Notes: a model not told the origin generated them from the sequence alone. A stretch of 64,000 nucleotides of DNA from Cyanobacteria bacterium SIG29 (GCA_015152515.1 SUTV01000002.1:186001-250000), one strand, 5' to 3'; positions 18,987 through 28,758 are shown, numbered from the stretch's first letter. Program-made: numbers and translations.

Positions 18987-20244
18987 AATTATCTATAATA
19001 TCGTCTGCTGGAGTGCGTTTTAAACTAATATATTCATAAACACAATCAAGATATTTTTCTTCTTGCATGTTGTTTGATTTTAAACTTGCGTAAGAAATAT
19101 CAAAAAATTCTTTTATAAAATCTATAATTTCAAAATTGCCGAGTTTCGATTTAATAGCGTGTTTTGGTGCTTCTTCTCTTAATTCCATAAAATCTTCATA
19201 GGTATATTTTGAAAGAATTTTTTCTATTTCAGAAATTGCATCTTCATTATACATAATGCCCTTCCAAAAAGCCGGAACGCTAAAAGTCATAAGTGGAGTT
19301 TGTGCATCATGATTTCTTATTTCCACATAGCTTTTTAGTCTAACATCTGGGAAATATAAGCTTAAGTGTGTCATCCAATCAGACAATTTTGCCTGTTTTG
19401 TTTGAAGATATTGTCTAAAAGTTTGTGTAGTTGGAATGTATGAATTATTTTGTTGTACAAAAATCATTGGAATATCTAATAAAATTTCGACATAATCTTT
19501 AAAGGTAAAATGTTCATTTTTATCAAATAGTTTTTTACTAATGTATCCACATCTTTGTTCATCAACATTTAACCAAGAGTTTGCTCTAAAAGACTTATAA
19601 CCGTTTAATTCCCCTTTTCTTATTGGTGAATTAGAGTAAATTGCGCTAATAATTGGGCTCATTTTAAGCGCTAGAGATAATTTTTTAATGGCATCATCTT
19701 CATTTTTATAGTCAAAATTTGCTTGAATACCAGCAGTTTCTCTCATCATAACAAAAGGTTCATTTCCTTTTGTTGGCAAGTATTTTGTCATATATTCATA
19801 ACGCTTTTTTGGAATAATAGTAATATCTTCATAAGTTGATATTGGTTGAATACCAAAATTTAAAACTTTTGTTCCATTAAGTTGTGCGTAGTTATCAAGG
19901 TTTGCATAGTATTCAATTAGTTTTGCATTAATTTCTTCTAAACTCTTAAATGGTTGTAAGCTTAATTCTATTTGGCTACCTGGTTCAAGAGAAATTATTC
20001 CAAAATTACTTTTTAAACCCATTAAATTGTTATTTTCATATAATTCTTGCCATTCGTTTTTATCAAAACAATTTAAAATTTTAACAACATCATCATATTT
20101 AACGGCTTGATTATTATTTTTATAAACAAGTAATTTTTCAGATTCAACACCAATTTTTTGTTCGGTTTTACAACCAGAATAAAAAATTTCAGCTAGTTGT
20201 TTTTCATCAAAAATTAAATCTGTTTCATTATCTTTTAACAGCAT
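18979..20244 (-). CDS. gshA: Glutamate-cysteine ligase, plant/proteobacterial-like type
   Basis: ATP-dependent formation of gamma-glutamylcysteine, the first step of glutathione synthesis; about 421 residues. The GCS2-type core is seen in IGVESEKLLV, MMRETAGIQANFDY, SNSPIRKGELNGYKSFR and SYVEIRNHDAQTP. It resembles plant and alphaproteobacterial enzymes more than E. coli GshA. I chose the ATG at 20244 because AAAGGA sits at good distance before it; a longer frame from 20274 has a weaker site. It overlaps the gshB 3' end by 17 bp, so the two are coupled. It is the last gene of a long minus-strand operon. Confidence 0.87.
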   Translation of the reverse strand: MLLKDNETDLIFDEKQLAEIFYSGCKTEQKIGVESEKLLVYKNNNQAVKYDDVVKILNCFDKNEWQELYENNNLMGLKSNFGIISLEPGSQIELSLQPFKSLEEINAKLIEYYANLDNYAQLNGTKVLNFGIQPISTYEDITIIPKKRYEYMTKYLPTKGNEPFVMMRETAGIQANFDYKNEDDAIKKLSLALKMSPIISAIYSNSPIRKGELNGYKSFRANSWLNVDEQRCGYISKKLFDKNEHFTFKDYVEILLDIPMIFVQQNNSYIPTTQTFRQYLQTKQAKLSDWMTHLSLYFPDVRLKSYVEIRNHDAQTPLMTFSVPAFWKGIMYNEDAISEIEKILSKYTYEDFMELREEAPKHAIKSKLGNFEIIDFIKEFFDISYASLKSNNMQEEKYLDCVYEYISLKRTPADDIIDNFS

Positions 20245-21220
20245 AAGTCCTTTCTTTTGAAAAATGTTTTTCAATCATTTCTTCAAAACAAGCCATAATT
20301 TTATCTTCAAAGTGAATTCCATAGTGTTGATTAATTTCTCTAATAAAATAACAAGGACTTGTTACATTTATTTCAATGACTTTTTCTTCAATAACATCTA
20401 AACCAATAAGATAAATACCTTTTTTACTTAAAGTGCTTGCAATTTCTTGCGCCATAATTCTTTCATTTTCAGATAGTTTTGTGCCTTTAAAATATTTATC
20501 ATTATGAATAGAAAATTTAAAATTATGTTCGGCTGGAAGTTTTTGAATACATTCTTCCATTACAGTTTCGCCGATAATTAAAACTCTTTTATCTCCATAT
20601 TTTGCTTCTGGAAGATATTTTTGAACCATGACAGGAGTTTTTCCTTCTTCTGTCATATTGTTTATTATGGTTAAAAGATTTTTATCTTCGCTGTTCATGT
20701 AATATACACCACTGCCAAAACAACGATTTAATGGTTTTAAAATTGCTTCTTTTTCTTTTTCTACAAATTCCATAATTAATTCAGCACAACTTGTAATAAT
20801 ATTTTTTGGTGCGTGGTTTGGGAAATAATTAACATGGAATTTTTCATTGAAGTTTTTAACTTCATTTGGGTCATTAATAAGCAAAGTTTTTTCCCTATCA
20901 ACATAGTCAAAAACATAGCAAGCGTTTATGTAATTTATATCAACAGGAGGGTCTGGTCTAAAAAATACAACATCATAGTCATTTACTAAATGTTTATTTT
21001 GGTTTTTTTCGCAGAAAATATTTTCATCTTTTAAAGTAGATTTTCTTGATGAAACACAAGCTTTTGCGTTTTCTATAAAAAGGTCGCGTTTAATAGCAAT
21101 ATCTACAATATAATTTCTTTTTAGAAATTCTTTTATGAACCAAAAGTTTGTTACTAAATCATTAAATTCAAAGTATTTTAGTTCTATATCATCAATTATA
21201 AATAAAATCTTTTTAGTCAT
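20228..21220 (-). CDS. gshB: Glutathione synthetase, ATP-grasp
   Basis: Adds glycine to gamma-glutamylcysteine; 330 residues. It has the prokaryotic GshB layout: FFRPDPPVDINYI in the N-terminal domain, the ATP-grasp lysine and glycine loop in AILKPLNRCFGSGVYYM, and the Mg-binding end VIEINVTSPCYFIREINQ. Next to gshA it gives a complete glutathione pathway. It lies 49 bp downstream of murQ on the same strand. Confidence 0.92.
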   Translation of the reverse strand: MTKKILFIIDDIELKYFEFNDLVTNFWFIKEFLKRNYIVDIAIKRDLFIENAKACVSSRKSTLKDENIFCEKNQNKHLVNDYDVVFFRPDPPVDINYINACYVFDYVDREKTLLINDPNEVKNFNEKFHVNYFPNHAPKNIITSCAELIMEFVEKEKEAILKPLNRCFGSGVYYMNSEDKNLLTIINNMTEEGKTPVMVQKYLPEAKYGDKRVLIIGETVMEECIQKLPAEHNFKFSIHNDKYFKGTKLSENERIMAQEIASTLSKKGIYLIGLDVIEEKVIEINVTSPCYFIREINQHYGIHFEDKIMACFEEMIEKHFSKERTYAVKR

Positions 21221-21269
21221 TTTCTAACCTTTTTATTTAATTTATCACTTAAAATCCAAAGTGCAAACA

Positions 21270-22160
21270 CTACTTTTGGCTATTATTTAGCGCAATATTT
21301 AGTATTCCATTTGCCTCTTTTAATTTTATTTTTGCTTCTTCATTTGTTAGGTTGCATTTTATCTGTAAAATAGCTTCTTTAACATTGTAATTATTCTGTT
21401 CAAGATATTGTTTTGCAAGTGTTTGTTCACATTGAGCAATGTCTGCAACAATTCTTTGGGCTCTATCTTTTAGTTTTATGTTTGTTGGTTTAACATCAAT
21501 CATAAGGTTTTTATATACTTTTCCGATTTTTACCATAGCGCCAGTTGTAAGCATATTTAAAACCATTTTTTGAGCTGTTCCAGCTTTCATTCTAGTTGAG
21601 CCTGTAATTGCTTCAGCACCTGTTTCGATACAAATATTTATATCTGCAAATTCGCTCATTTTTGCGTTAGGGTTACAAGTTATGGCGATAGTTTTAATAT
21701 TTTTTTCTTTTGCTAATTTTAAAATTTCTATAACATAATTAGCATTGCCACTTGCTGAAATTGAAACGACTGTATCATTTTCGTTTATGTTTAATTTATT
21801 AAAATCTTCTTGAGCAAGTTCAATGCTATCTTCAGCACCTTCAATAGCAAATCTTAAAGCTTTGTCTCCGCCTGCAATTATCCCTTGCACCATATCAGGT
21901 GATGAGCTAAAGGTTGGAGGGCATTCAGACGCATCTAACACGCCAAGTCTTCCGCTTGTTCCAGCTCCAAAATAAAATAATCTGCCATCTTTTAGAAAGT
22001 TTTGACTAATAATATCAATTGCTTTTGAAATAGGTTCTAAATTTTCTTGTATTTTTTGTGCTACTTTTAAATCTTCGTTGTTTATCATTTGTGCAATTTC
22101 GTAAGAGCTTGCACTATCGATGTTTATAGTATTAGGATTTGTTTTCTCTGTAATTATCAT
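21270..22160 (-). CDS. murQ: N-acetylmuramic acid 6-phosphate etherase MurQ
   Basis: Cleaves the lactyl ether of MurNAc-6-phosphate to GlcNAc-6-phosphate and lactate in cell-wall recycling; 296 residues. It is an SIS-domain protein with the signature GAGTSGRLGVLDASECPPTF (about 66-85), the catalytic glutamate region EGAEDS, and GSTRMKAGTAQKMVLNML. Length is normal. It overlaps ispE by 4 bp. No anhydro-MurNAc kinase or MurNAc transporter is nearby. Confidence 0.95.
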   Translation of the reverse strand: MIITEKTNPNTINIDSASSYEIAQMINNEDLKVAQKIQENLEPISKAIDIISQNFLKDGRLFYFGAGTSGRLGVLDASECPPTFSSSPDMVQGIIAGGDKALRFAIEGAEDSIELAQEDFNKLNINENDTVVSISASGNANYVIEILKLAKEKNIKTIAITCNPNAKMSEFADINICIETGAEAITGSTRMKAGTAQKMVLNMLTTGAMVKIGKVYKNLMIDVKPTNIKLKDRAQRIVADIAQCEQTLAKQYLEQNNYNVKEAILQIKCNLTNEEAKIKLKEANGILNIALNNSQK

Positions 22161-23005
22161 AATACTTCTTCAACTCCTGTTTGTATTGTTTTTAGGCCTT
22201 CAAAAATGTCAAAATTATCATTAAATTTTGTGGTCAATTTTGGCTCTAAAACAAAAAAGGTTGAACCACTACCAGACATTAATGAGCCTTTTAATTTTGA
22301 TTTTATTTCTCTTAAAATTTCATAGCTTGGAAATAACGCATTTTCTAAATTGTTATAAATTAAGGTTTTATCAAATTCGCCTTTTTCTAATAATTCAATT
22401 AACTTTTTAGTATTATTTGGAATAGTTTTATCTTCTAATTGAGCAAATTTTGTATATGCTTCTTTTGCACTTATACCAAGATTTTTAGGTTTAACTAAAG
22501 ATACATTTTGTTCAACAAAAGGTAATTTTTGTGTAATTTCACCGCGAGAAGTGCATAGCATACATCCACCATTTAAACAAAAATTCAAATCAGAACCCAT
22601 TGAAGCGCATAATTCTTCAAGTTGAGATTTTGATAATTTATTAAATGTTTTATTTAAGGCGAATAAAGTGCCAGCAGCATTCGTGCTTCCACCTGCCAAA
22701 CCAGCAGAAATTGGAATGTTTTTTTCAATAAAAACAGTTATTTTTTTGTTTTTTATATTTGCTATATCTAAATATTTTTGTATGGCTTTATAAACTAAAT
22801 TTTTTTCGTTATATGGAATTTCATCTGAATTTCCACTTAAAAAGATTTCATTTTGATTATTTTCTCCAATTTCAAAGGTTAAATAATCATACAAATTTAT
22901 TGTTTGCATAATAGATTGAAGATTATGAAAGCCATCTTCTCTTTTGTTTAAAACTTCAAGTGTAAGATTAATTTTTGCAGGTGTTTTAACTTTTAGTTTA
23001 ATCAT
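22157..23005 (-). CDS. ispE: 4-diphosphocytidyl-2-C-methyl-D-erythritol kinase IspE
   Basis: GHMP kinase of the non-mevalonate isoprenoid pathway, 282 residues. The N-terminal PAKINLTLEV, the phosphate-binding loop PISAGLAGGSTNAAGTL (about 94-110), and C-terminal SGSGSTFFVL are family hallmarks. It overlaps rsmA upstream by 4 bp and murQ downstream by 4 bp. The product would feed the polyprenyl synthase at 36889. Confidence 0.94.
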   Translation of the reverse strand: MIKLKVKTPAKINLTLEVLNKREDGFHNLQSIMQTINLYDYLTFEIGENNQNEIFLSGNSDEIPYNEKNLVYKAIQKYLDIANIKNKKITVFIEKNIPISAGLAGGSTNAAGTLFALNKTFNKLSKSQLEELCASMGSDLNFCLNGGCMLCTSRGEITQKLPFVEQNVSLVKPKNLGISAKEAYTKFAQLEDKTIPNNTKKLIELLEKGEFDKTLIYNNLENALFPSYEILREIKSKLKGSLMSGSGSTFFVLEPKLTTKFNDNFDIFEGLKTIQTGVEEVL

Positions 23006-23838
23006 AAGTTTGATTTCAGCTTTTCGCTTAATTCTCCCATTTGTTTAATAGAAAGAGTTTCGCCTCTTAAATTTTCATTAATATTTAGTTCTGATAATGT
23101 TTTTTCAACTGCGTTTTTAGCGTAGCCAACATTTATCAATGAATTTTTTATATTTTTTCTTCTTGTTGCAAAACAACCTTTAACTACTTTTTTAAAGAAA
23201 TCATAGTTGGAAAGTTGTAATAAAGGTTCTTTTCTAACATTTAATTTAACGATGGCAGAATCAACCTTTGGCGATGGGAAGAAAGATTTTGAACCAACTT
23301 TTTTAACAAATTCAATATCTGCCCAAAATTGAGCTAATACTGAAAGCAAGCCAAATTCTTTAGATGGTGATGATTCATTTGCTACAAGTCTTTTTGCTAC
23401 TTCATATTGAACCATTAAAACAACTTGAGAAATTGAATTTCTGTTTTTGTTATCTAAATCATTAACTTCGCCAAGTAAGTGCGCTAAAATTGGAGAAGTT
23501 ATGTAGTATGGTATATTAGCAACTATTTTAATATTTTCACCAAATTGTGATAAATCGGTTTTTAAAATATCATTATGGATAATTTCTAAATTGTCAGTGT
23601 CGATTTTAGATATTTCATTAACCATATCTTCATCTAATTCAACAGCATAAACCTTTTTTGCAAGTTTAACTAATTGTTCAGTTACAAAACCAAGTCCAGG
23701 ACCTATTTCAACAACGATATCATCTTTTGTGATGTCAGATGTATCAAGGATTGTTTCAATAGCTTTTTCATCAATTAAAAAATTTTGACCTAATCTTTTT
23801 TTTGCTCTAAATTTTCTTGCGCGTTCAAAATAGTTCAT
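23002..23838 (-). CDS. rsmA: 16S rRNA dimethyladenosine transferase RsmA (KsgA)
   Basis: Dimethylates two adjacent adenosines near the 3' end of 16S rRNA; 278 residues. SAM-binding motif I is VEIGPGLGFVTEQL, the target-base motif is NIPYYITSPILAHL, and the N-terminal KRLGQNFLID is diagnostic. The ispE-rsmA pairing is widely conserved in bacteria. It starts 2 bp after the coiled-coil gene upstream. Confidence 0.95.
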   Translation of the reverse strand: MNYFERARKFRAKKRLGQNFLIDEKAIETILDTSDITKDDIVVEIGPGLGFVTEQLVKLAKKVYAVELDEDMVNEISKIDTDNLEIIHNDILKTDLSQFGENIKIVANIPYYITSPILAHLLGEVNDLDNKNRNSISQVVLMVQYEVAKRLVANESSPSKEFGLLSVLAQFWADIEFVKKVGSKSFFPSPKVDSAIVKLNVRKEPLLQLSNYDFFKKVVKGCFATRRKNIKNSLINVGYAKNAVEKTLSELNINENLRGETLSIKQMGELSEKLKSNL

Positions 23839-23840
23839 AA

Positions 23841-26153
23841 TTAATCTTCTTCAATGTATGAAACAATTTTGTTAATGTTTGTATTAAAGCCTTTAATACC
23901 TTCATTAGCAGCAGCTGTTTGAGTCGCAATGTATGTAAGAACATCTTTAATTTCATAATTATTATGTTCTTCTGACATAGCATCAATTAATTTATCAAAT
24001 TTAGTAGATAAATTATCAATTTTTTCTTCAAGAGCAACGATTTGTTTAGATTGAAAATCAATTTTTTCTTTCATAGCTGTTTCAAGCTCTGTGAATTTAT
24101 TATTATTTTCTTCTGATAATTTATCGATTTTCGCATTTAATGAATCAATATCTGGAGTTAATGCAGTATTTAACTGAACCATAATTCCTGTTAATTGACT
24201 TTTTATTTCAGAAATATCTTCAGCTGGTAAAGAAGAAACTGTCTTTTCTAATTCTGAAATTTTTTCTAATGATTCATCTGTTTCTTCTTTTAATTCATTA
24301 AGGTTTTCAGCATTAATATTTTGAGAATTTGTTTTTAAAGTAGCAATATCATTTGCCATATTGTTCAAAATACCACCTGTTGCATCAATCCATTCTGCTA
24401 AATAGATAAATGCATTATTAATATTTTGATTTGCAGTTAGGTTTGTCTGCATTAATTTAACCATTTCTGTAAGTTTTTCACTAATTAATGTGAATTTTAA
24501 ATCAGGGTTAAATTCTGCTCTTTGTATATCTAATGCTTGAATAGTATTCTTAAAAGTCTCAAGATATGATTTAAATTCTTTATTTGATTCATCTGCAGAT
24601 AGAATTAATTTGTTTGTTCTAATGCTAATGCTAGAAATATCATTATTTAATTCTTCAAATTTTTCTTTTAAAGAATTAATATCGTTTGTTGTTGTGTTAG
24701 TCTTATCATCAAGGAATTGATGTAATTTTAGGAAGTCTGATTCAATGTCTAAAAGGGTATAAATGTATGAATCAGCATCGTTTCTAGTTGAACGAGTAAT
24801 TGTATTTAATTCGCCTGATAAGTTTTCTAATTGGTCTTTGATGTTTGGTACATCTTCAATAATCTTACTTGCATTTGTTAAATTTTGAGTAAGTTCGTTG
24901 ATTTTCGTATCTAATTCATCACTACGGTTAGAAATATTATCTATTCTACTTACCCATTCATTTAATAAGCCAATATTTTCATATATCAAATCAACTTTTG
25001 AAGAAATCATATCTTCTTCAAAAGCATTATTCATTGTTGAAACTTTTTCATTGATAACGTCAACTTTTGCAGCCCAATCATTGATTGCAGATAAGTTTTC
25101 GTAAACGATATCCATTTTGTTTGTAATATCTTCAAAATCAAGTTCTTCCGAAAAAGTATTTTCAAATTTTTCTTTGATAATTGAAATTGTATTAGATATG
25201 TTTTTTGTATCTGCCATAAATGCGCTAAGTGATGCAATTTTAGATTGCATATCAGTCATAGCACCATCAACAGAGTCGATTTTTGATGTCCAATTGTTTA
25301 ATGCGCTGATGTTTTCATAAATGATATCAACTTTTTCTGCAACATCATCAAAGTCTATGCTTTCGCCAAGTCTAGCATAAACGTTTTCTATTGATTGGTT
25401 AATGTAACCAACTTTATCAATCCAAGTGCGAATTATAGATAAACTGTCATAAATTTCATCAATTTTTGATAATTGATTCGCAAAATCTTTATTTTCAAAG
25501 TCAGCTTGGAAACCTTTGAATTTTGTTTGTAATTCTTTTATTAGTGTATTTGTTTGTTTAATGCTTTTTTGTTGAACACTACTTAAATCTGCCATTATTG
25601 AACTAATTTGGTCAATATCTGGAGTGTTTTCAACTTTTGTAACCATTTGTTCTATGTATGTAGAAAGGTTTTTGTGCAAGTTTTCTAACTGATTTTCAAG
25701 TCTTTTAATTCCTTCTGAATTATCAACAACTTGAGCACCTTCTTTTATTGCAGTTAATTCTTGGTAAATATTTTCATTTGTTTTTAGTGCTAAATCTAAT
25801 TGTTGCTTTTGAAATTCTTCAAATTCTGCACTTGTAAGTGCTAGATTTTGAACATTTTGTAGGTTTTCTATGTGTTGACTAACACTGTTTGAATTTTCTT
25901 TTAATTCATTAATATCGCTAAATAAATCTTTTAATAGTGCTTCGTTGCAATTGTCAATTTGGTCTGCAAGTGTTTCAAGCTTATCTTTAATATCTTGAAA
26001 ATTTAATTTTGCTTGTGTATCAGTAATTAAGCCTTCAATTGCTTCAACAGAACTTTTAATTTCTAAAACATCTATTTCCTTAATTGCATCAAGACTATTT
26101 ATTTTTTCACAAACTTCTTCCAAAATCTCTTCGTAATTATTTTCAGTCGCCAT
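23841..26153 (-). CDS. Large repeat-containing coiled-coil protein
   Basis: A 770-residue, acidic, almost entirely alpha-helical protein that I do not recognise. There is no signal peptide or transmembrane segment, so it is probably cytoplasmic. The middle (about 225-420) holds four spaced versions of one unit, for example KVDIIYENISALNNWTSKID, KMDIVYENLSAINDWAAKVD and KVDLIYENIGLLNEWVSRID, with an earlier diverged KIDEIYDSLSIIRTWIDKVG. A fifth tryptophan segment, NAFIYLAEWIDATGG, lies at about 590-605. It is the first gene of the minus-strand operon with rsmA, ispE, murQ, gshB and gshA. A scaffold or cell-organisation role is possible, but there is no direct evidence. Confidence 0.85.
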   Translation of the reverse strand: MATENNYEEILEEVCEKINSLDAIKEIDVLEIKSSVEAIEGLITDTQAKLNFQDIKDKLETLADQIDNCNEALLKDLFSDINELKENSNSVSQHIENLQNVQNLALTSAEFEEFQKQQLDLALKTNENIYQELTAIKEGAQVVDNSEGIKRLENQLENLHKNLSTYIEQMVTKVENTPDIDQISSIMADLSSVQQKSIKQTNTLIKELQTKFKGFQADFENKDFANQLSKIDEIYDSLSIIRTWIDKVGYINQSIENVYARLGESIDFDDVAEKVDIIYENISALNNWTSKIDSVDGAMTDMQSKIASLSAFMADTKNISNTISIIKEKFENTFSEELDFEDITNKMDIVYENLSAINDWAAKVDVINEKVSTMNNAFEEDMISSKVDLIYENIGLLNEWVSRIDNISNRSDELDTKINELTQNLTNASKIIEDVPNIKDQLENLSGELNTITRSTRNDADSYIYTLLDIESDFLKLHQFLDDKTNTTTNDINSLKEKFEELNNDISSISIRTNKLILSADESNKEFKSYLETFKNTIQALDIQRAEFNPDLKFTLISEKLTEMVKLMQTNLTANQNINNAFIYLAEWIDATGGILNNMANDIATLKTNSQNINAENLNELKEETDESLEKISELEKTVSSLPAEDISEIKSQLTGIMVQLNTALTPDIDSLNAKIDKLSEENNNKFTELETAMKEKIDFQSKQIVALEEKIDNLSTKFDKLIDAMSEEHNNYEIKDVLTYIATQTAAANEGIKGFNTNINKIVSYIEED

Positions 26154-26299
26154 TTTGCACTCTCTATTTTTTAACCATATTATCCTTCTATAATAGCAAA
26201 CATAAGCGATATCGTCACAATTTATTGATTTAAAATTGTTTGTATTGGTTTGATGTGGTCAAAAAGCTTGTTATTATTGACTTTTGGAAAAATAAAATA
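26154..26299. other. AT-rich gap upstream of the coiled-coil operon
   Basis: Part of the 358-bp gap between the coiled-coil gene and GH57. It presumably holds the promoter of the minus-strand operon. I see no convincing -10/-35 pair, RNA or repeat in it. Confidence 0.4.
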
Positions 26300-26485
26300 T
26301 TACAAATGATTAAGTTTGTTAATTCTACCTTTTTTGTAATGATAATACAAATTTGAGCCATCTTTTTTTAGACAAAAGTATAACCAATAAAAATAGGCAT
26401 TAAGTGTAATGAAGCAATATAGAAAATACCTTATTATAAAAAGGTAAATCCTCAACTCTTCTGATTGCTTATTCTTAGTGCTCAT
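26300..26485 (-). CDS. Possible small membrane protein
   Basis: A 61-codon frame with one strongly hydrophobic aromatic stretch (about 13-38, including YLFIIRYFLYCFITLNAYFY) and a basic C-terminus, 26 bp downstream of the GH57 gene. AGGA at good spacing precedes the ATG but lies inside a 7-bp hairpin. Low-complexity AT-rich DNA can produce such frames by chance, so it is tentative. Confidence 0.35.
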   Translation of the reverse strand: MSTKNKQSEELRIYLFIIRYFLYCFITLNAYFYWLYFCLKKDGSNLYYHYKKGRINKLNHL

Positions 26486-26487
26486 TC

Positions 26488-26506
26488 CCTTCCTTCTCGG
26501 AAGGGT
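26488..26506 (+). terminator. Hairpin between GH57 and the small ORF
   Basis: CCCTTCC and GGAAGGG form a 7-bp stem with a 5-base loop, followed on the plus strand by TTTTCTTT. As a terminator it would act on plus-strand transcription, yet no plus-strand gene lies upstream. On the minus strand it would hide the ribosome-binding site of the small ORF at 26300-26485. Confidence 0.4.
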
Positions 26507-26511
26507 TTTCT

Positions 26512-28758
26512 TTATGGTCTAGTTAATGAAAGAGGAATATCTTTTGGATAAATTTCTTCTGTTACACCACTACAACCTGTAATTACAAAGAAATCAAAAT
26601 TTTCATTTCTTTCTATATTTAAATCTTCAAAAGGTATGCAAACTTCAAAAATTTCTTTGTGTTCATATTTTATATGATGTCCCCAGTGAAGTTCCCATAA
26701 TCCATCTTTAACTGCACGAGAATATTGTAGAGGATATTTTCTATTGCTAGTTAGTGCAAATTTAACTTCGTGATTATATCCATCAAGTAAAACAGGAAGT
26801 AAGCTATCTTTTTTGTTTGTTGTTCTTGTTGGAGAAGCAAGACTTTCTTCACTATTGTATGTTTTTATGTATACATAAATTGAAAAATATTCTTTAAAGC
26901 TTTCTTTTCTGCTCATTAAATATTTGTTGATATCAAAACGCATGTATAAATTATCTTTATCAGTGCCAAAATAAATTCTATCAATTAATTTGTTTTCTTG
27001 AATAACAGGACCGTCTGGGATATCAATACACCCAGCTGAAAGCCATTCATCATTATCTTTTACCATACCATTTATTAATGGAGTTATATTTCTTTTTGGG
27101 TTTTTTAAAGGTTTTCCCATAAATGAAATTAAAGGCATTTCTAAATAGCTTGGTATTGGTTTTTCAATAATGTTATAAACATTTTTTAAATGTTCTCTAA
27201 ACATAAAATCAAAAATATGATCTTGCCCAGAATTATTTGGTTCGCCATACCACCAGAACCAGTCAGAACCTTCTGCAATATAAATTTCATCTTTTGCATT
27301 TTTTATTTGTTCTTTTGATAATCTGCCAGAATTTTCAGCTTCTTTTAAATCATTTCTTGTTTGGACTAAATATTTCCAAGCTAAATTTTTTGTTGGTTCT
27401 GCTATCCATAATTGGAATTCTTGGTTTACCCAAGAGCCTGAAGTTACTTTTTTAAGTAATTTTTCTGTTTTTTTATTTTTTTCAATATAATCACTAATTA
27501 AAACTGTCTTTATTGCTTTATCATTGTTAATTAGTGAATAAATTCTTTCTAAGAAAATAGCACCGTCTTGTTCATATGAATCCCAATTGTTTTCACCATC
27601 CATAGCGATTGTGAACAAGTGTTTTTTGTCTGGTGAATTTTTAAGTTTATCATATACTGTTTTTATTCTGTCAAATAAATCATTAGCGCATAATGTGCTA
27701 TTGTGATGAGCATATTCAAAGTTTATTAAGTTAGGAATAATTGAATCTCTGAATACTAAATTGATTTCTTTTTCGCGTTTTGTTTTGTATAAATATAAAG
27801 AGCAAACGTCGTATGGGTCTTCGTAACAACCTCTAAAATCTCTTATAAATTCTTTTTTTAGTGAGTTTGATAAAACACTTTCATCACTTATTGCCCATTC
27901 AAAGCCTAAGTTTGCAACAACATCAAGTGTTTTTTGGCTTATACAGTGTTCGCTAGGCCAAAAACCTTTTGGTTTTCTTCCGAAAGTTTTTTCTATTTTT
28001 TCAATAGCTAGTTTGATTTGTTCTTTTATATCTATCATTAAAGCTATTTTACAATCAGGCATAGCATATTTTAATGCAGGTGTTTTTAAATCATTTGGAT
28101 TGATTAAAATTGGCGCAATAGGGTGATTGTATGGGCTTGTGATTATTTCAATTCTTTTGTCATCTTGATATTTTTTGAAAGTAGGAATAATTTGTTTGAT
28201 GATTTTTCTATTTAAATTTATTAAATCTTGTCTATCTTTAAGAGTATAATTTCTTCCCTTTTTTTCAAATTTCTTTAATTCTGGATATACTTCTTTCCAA
28301 CTTGGGTCAAACCAAACAAGATTGAAAAGCATCATAATGTCGCTATATTCTTCAAGTGAAAAATTTTCAATACCGATTTCAGCATTAGAATATCTTTTTA
28401 TGTATAATTCGTTATATCTAGGATTTTTTGAAATTAATGTTTCATAATTTGCATCAAAAAAGTAATTAAGAATATACAATTTATCATCATCGGTTAATTC
28501 TTCAACAGGTGTAACTGCAAGTTTGGAGTGAATATCGTGACCTTCTTTGCTATAATCTTCAATTGCATCAATGAGTTCAGCCCCAATACTAAAATTTAGT
28601 TTTATATTTGGAAATTTATCCAAAATTAAAACCATATCTAAATAGTCTTTTATCGCGTGCAATCTAGCCCAAGGCATTAATCTGATGCCGTTTGGTTGGG
28701 TTTGATAATTTGGTTGGTGAAAGTGCCAAACAAAAGCTACGGATAATTCTTTTTGCAT
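26512..28758 (-). CDS. Glycoside hydrolase family 57 (alpha-glucan-active) protein
   Basis: A 748-residue GH57 enzyme with an added C-terminal domain. It opens with VAFVWHFHQPNYQ (about 8-20). The predicted nucleophile is E270 in GFWPSEHC and the acid/base D387 in AMDGENNWD. The catalytic and helical domains end near 560. Residues from about 580 form a beta-rich module like CBM9/DOMON-type domains seen in bacterial amylopullulanases. GH57 members act on glycogen or starch as amylase, branching enzyme or 4-alpha-glucanotransferase; which one is unclear. No signal peptide is visible, so it probably works on storage glycogen in the cytoplasm. Confidence 0.88.
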   Translation of the reverse strand: MQKELSVAFVWHFHQPNYQTQPNGIRLMPWARLHAIKDYLDMVLILDKFPNIKLNFSIGAELIDAIEDYSKEGHDIHSKLAVTPVEELTDDDKLYILNYFFDANYETLISKNPRYNELYIKRYSNAEIGIENFSLEEYSDIMMLFNLVWFDPSWKEVYPELKKFEKKGRNYTLKDRQDLINLNRKIIKQIIPTFKKYQDDKRIEIITSPYNHPIAPILINPNDLKTPALKYAMPDCKIALMIDIKEQIKLAIEKIEKTFGRKPKGFWPSEHCISQKTLDVVANLGFEWAISDESVLSNSLKKEFIRDFRGCYEDPYDVCSLYLYKTKREKEINLVFRDSIIPNLINFEYAHHNSTLCANDLFDRIKTVYDKLKNSPDKKHLFTIAMDGENNWDSYEQDGAIFLERIYSLINNDKAIKTVLISDYIEKNKKTEKLLKKVTSGSWVNQEFQLWIAEPTKNLAWKYLVQTRNDLKEAENSGRLSKEQIKNAKDEIYIAEGSDWFWWYGEPNNSGQDHIFDFMFREHLKNVYNIIEKPIPSYLEMPLISFMGKPLKNPKRNITPLINGMVKDNDEWLSAGCIDIPDGPVIQENKLIDRIYFGTDKDNLYMRFDINKYLMSRKESFKEYFSIYVYIKTYNSEESLASPTRTTNKKDSLLPVLLDGYNHEVKFALTSNRKYPLQYSRAVKDGLWELHWGHHIKYEHKEIFEVCIPFEDLNIERNENFDFFVITGCSGVTEEIYPKDIPLSLTRP

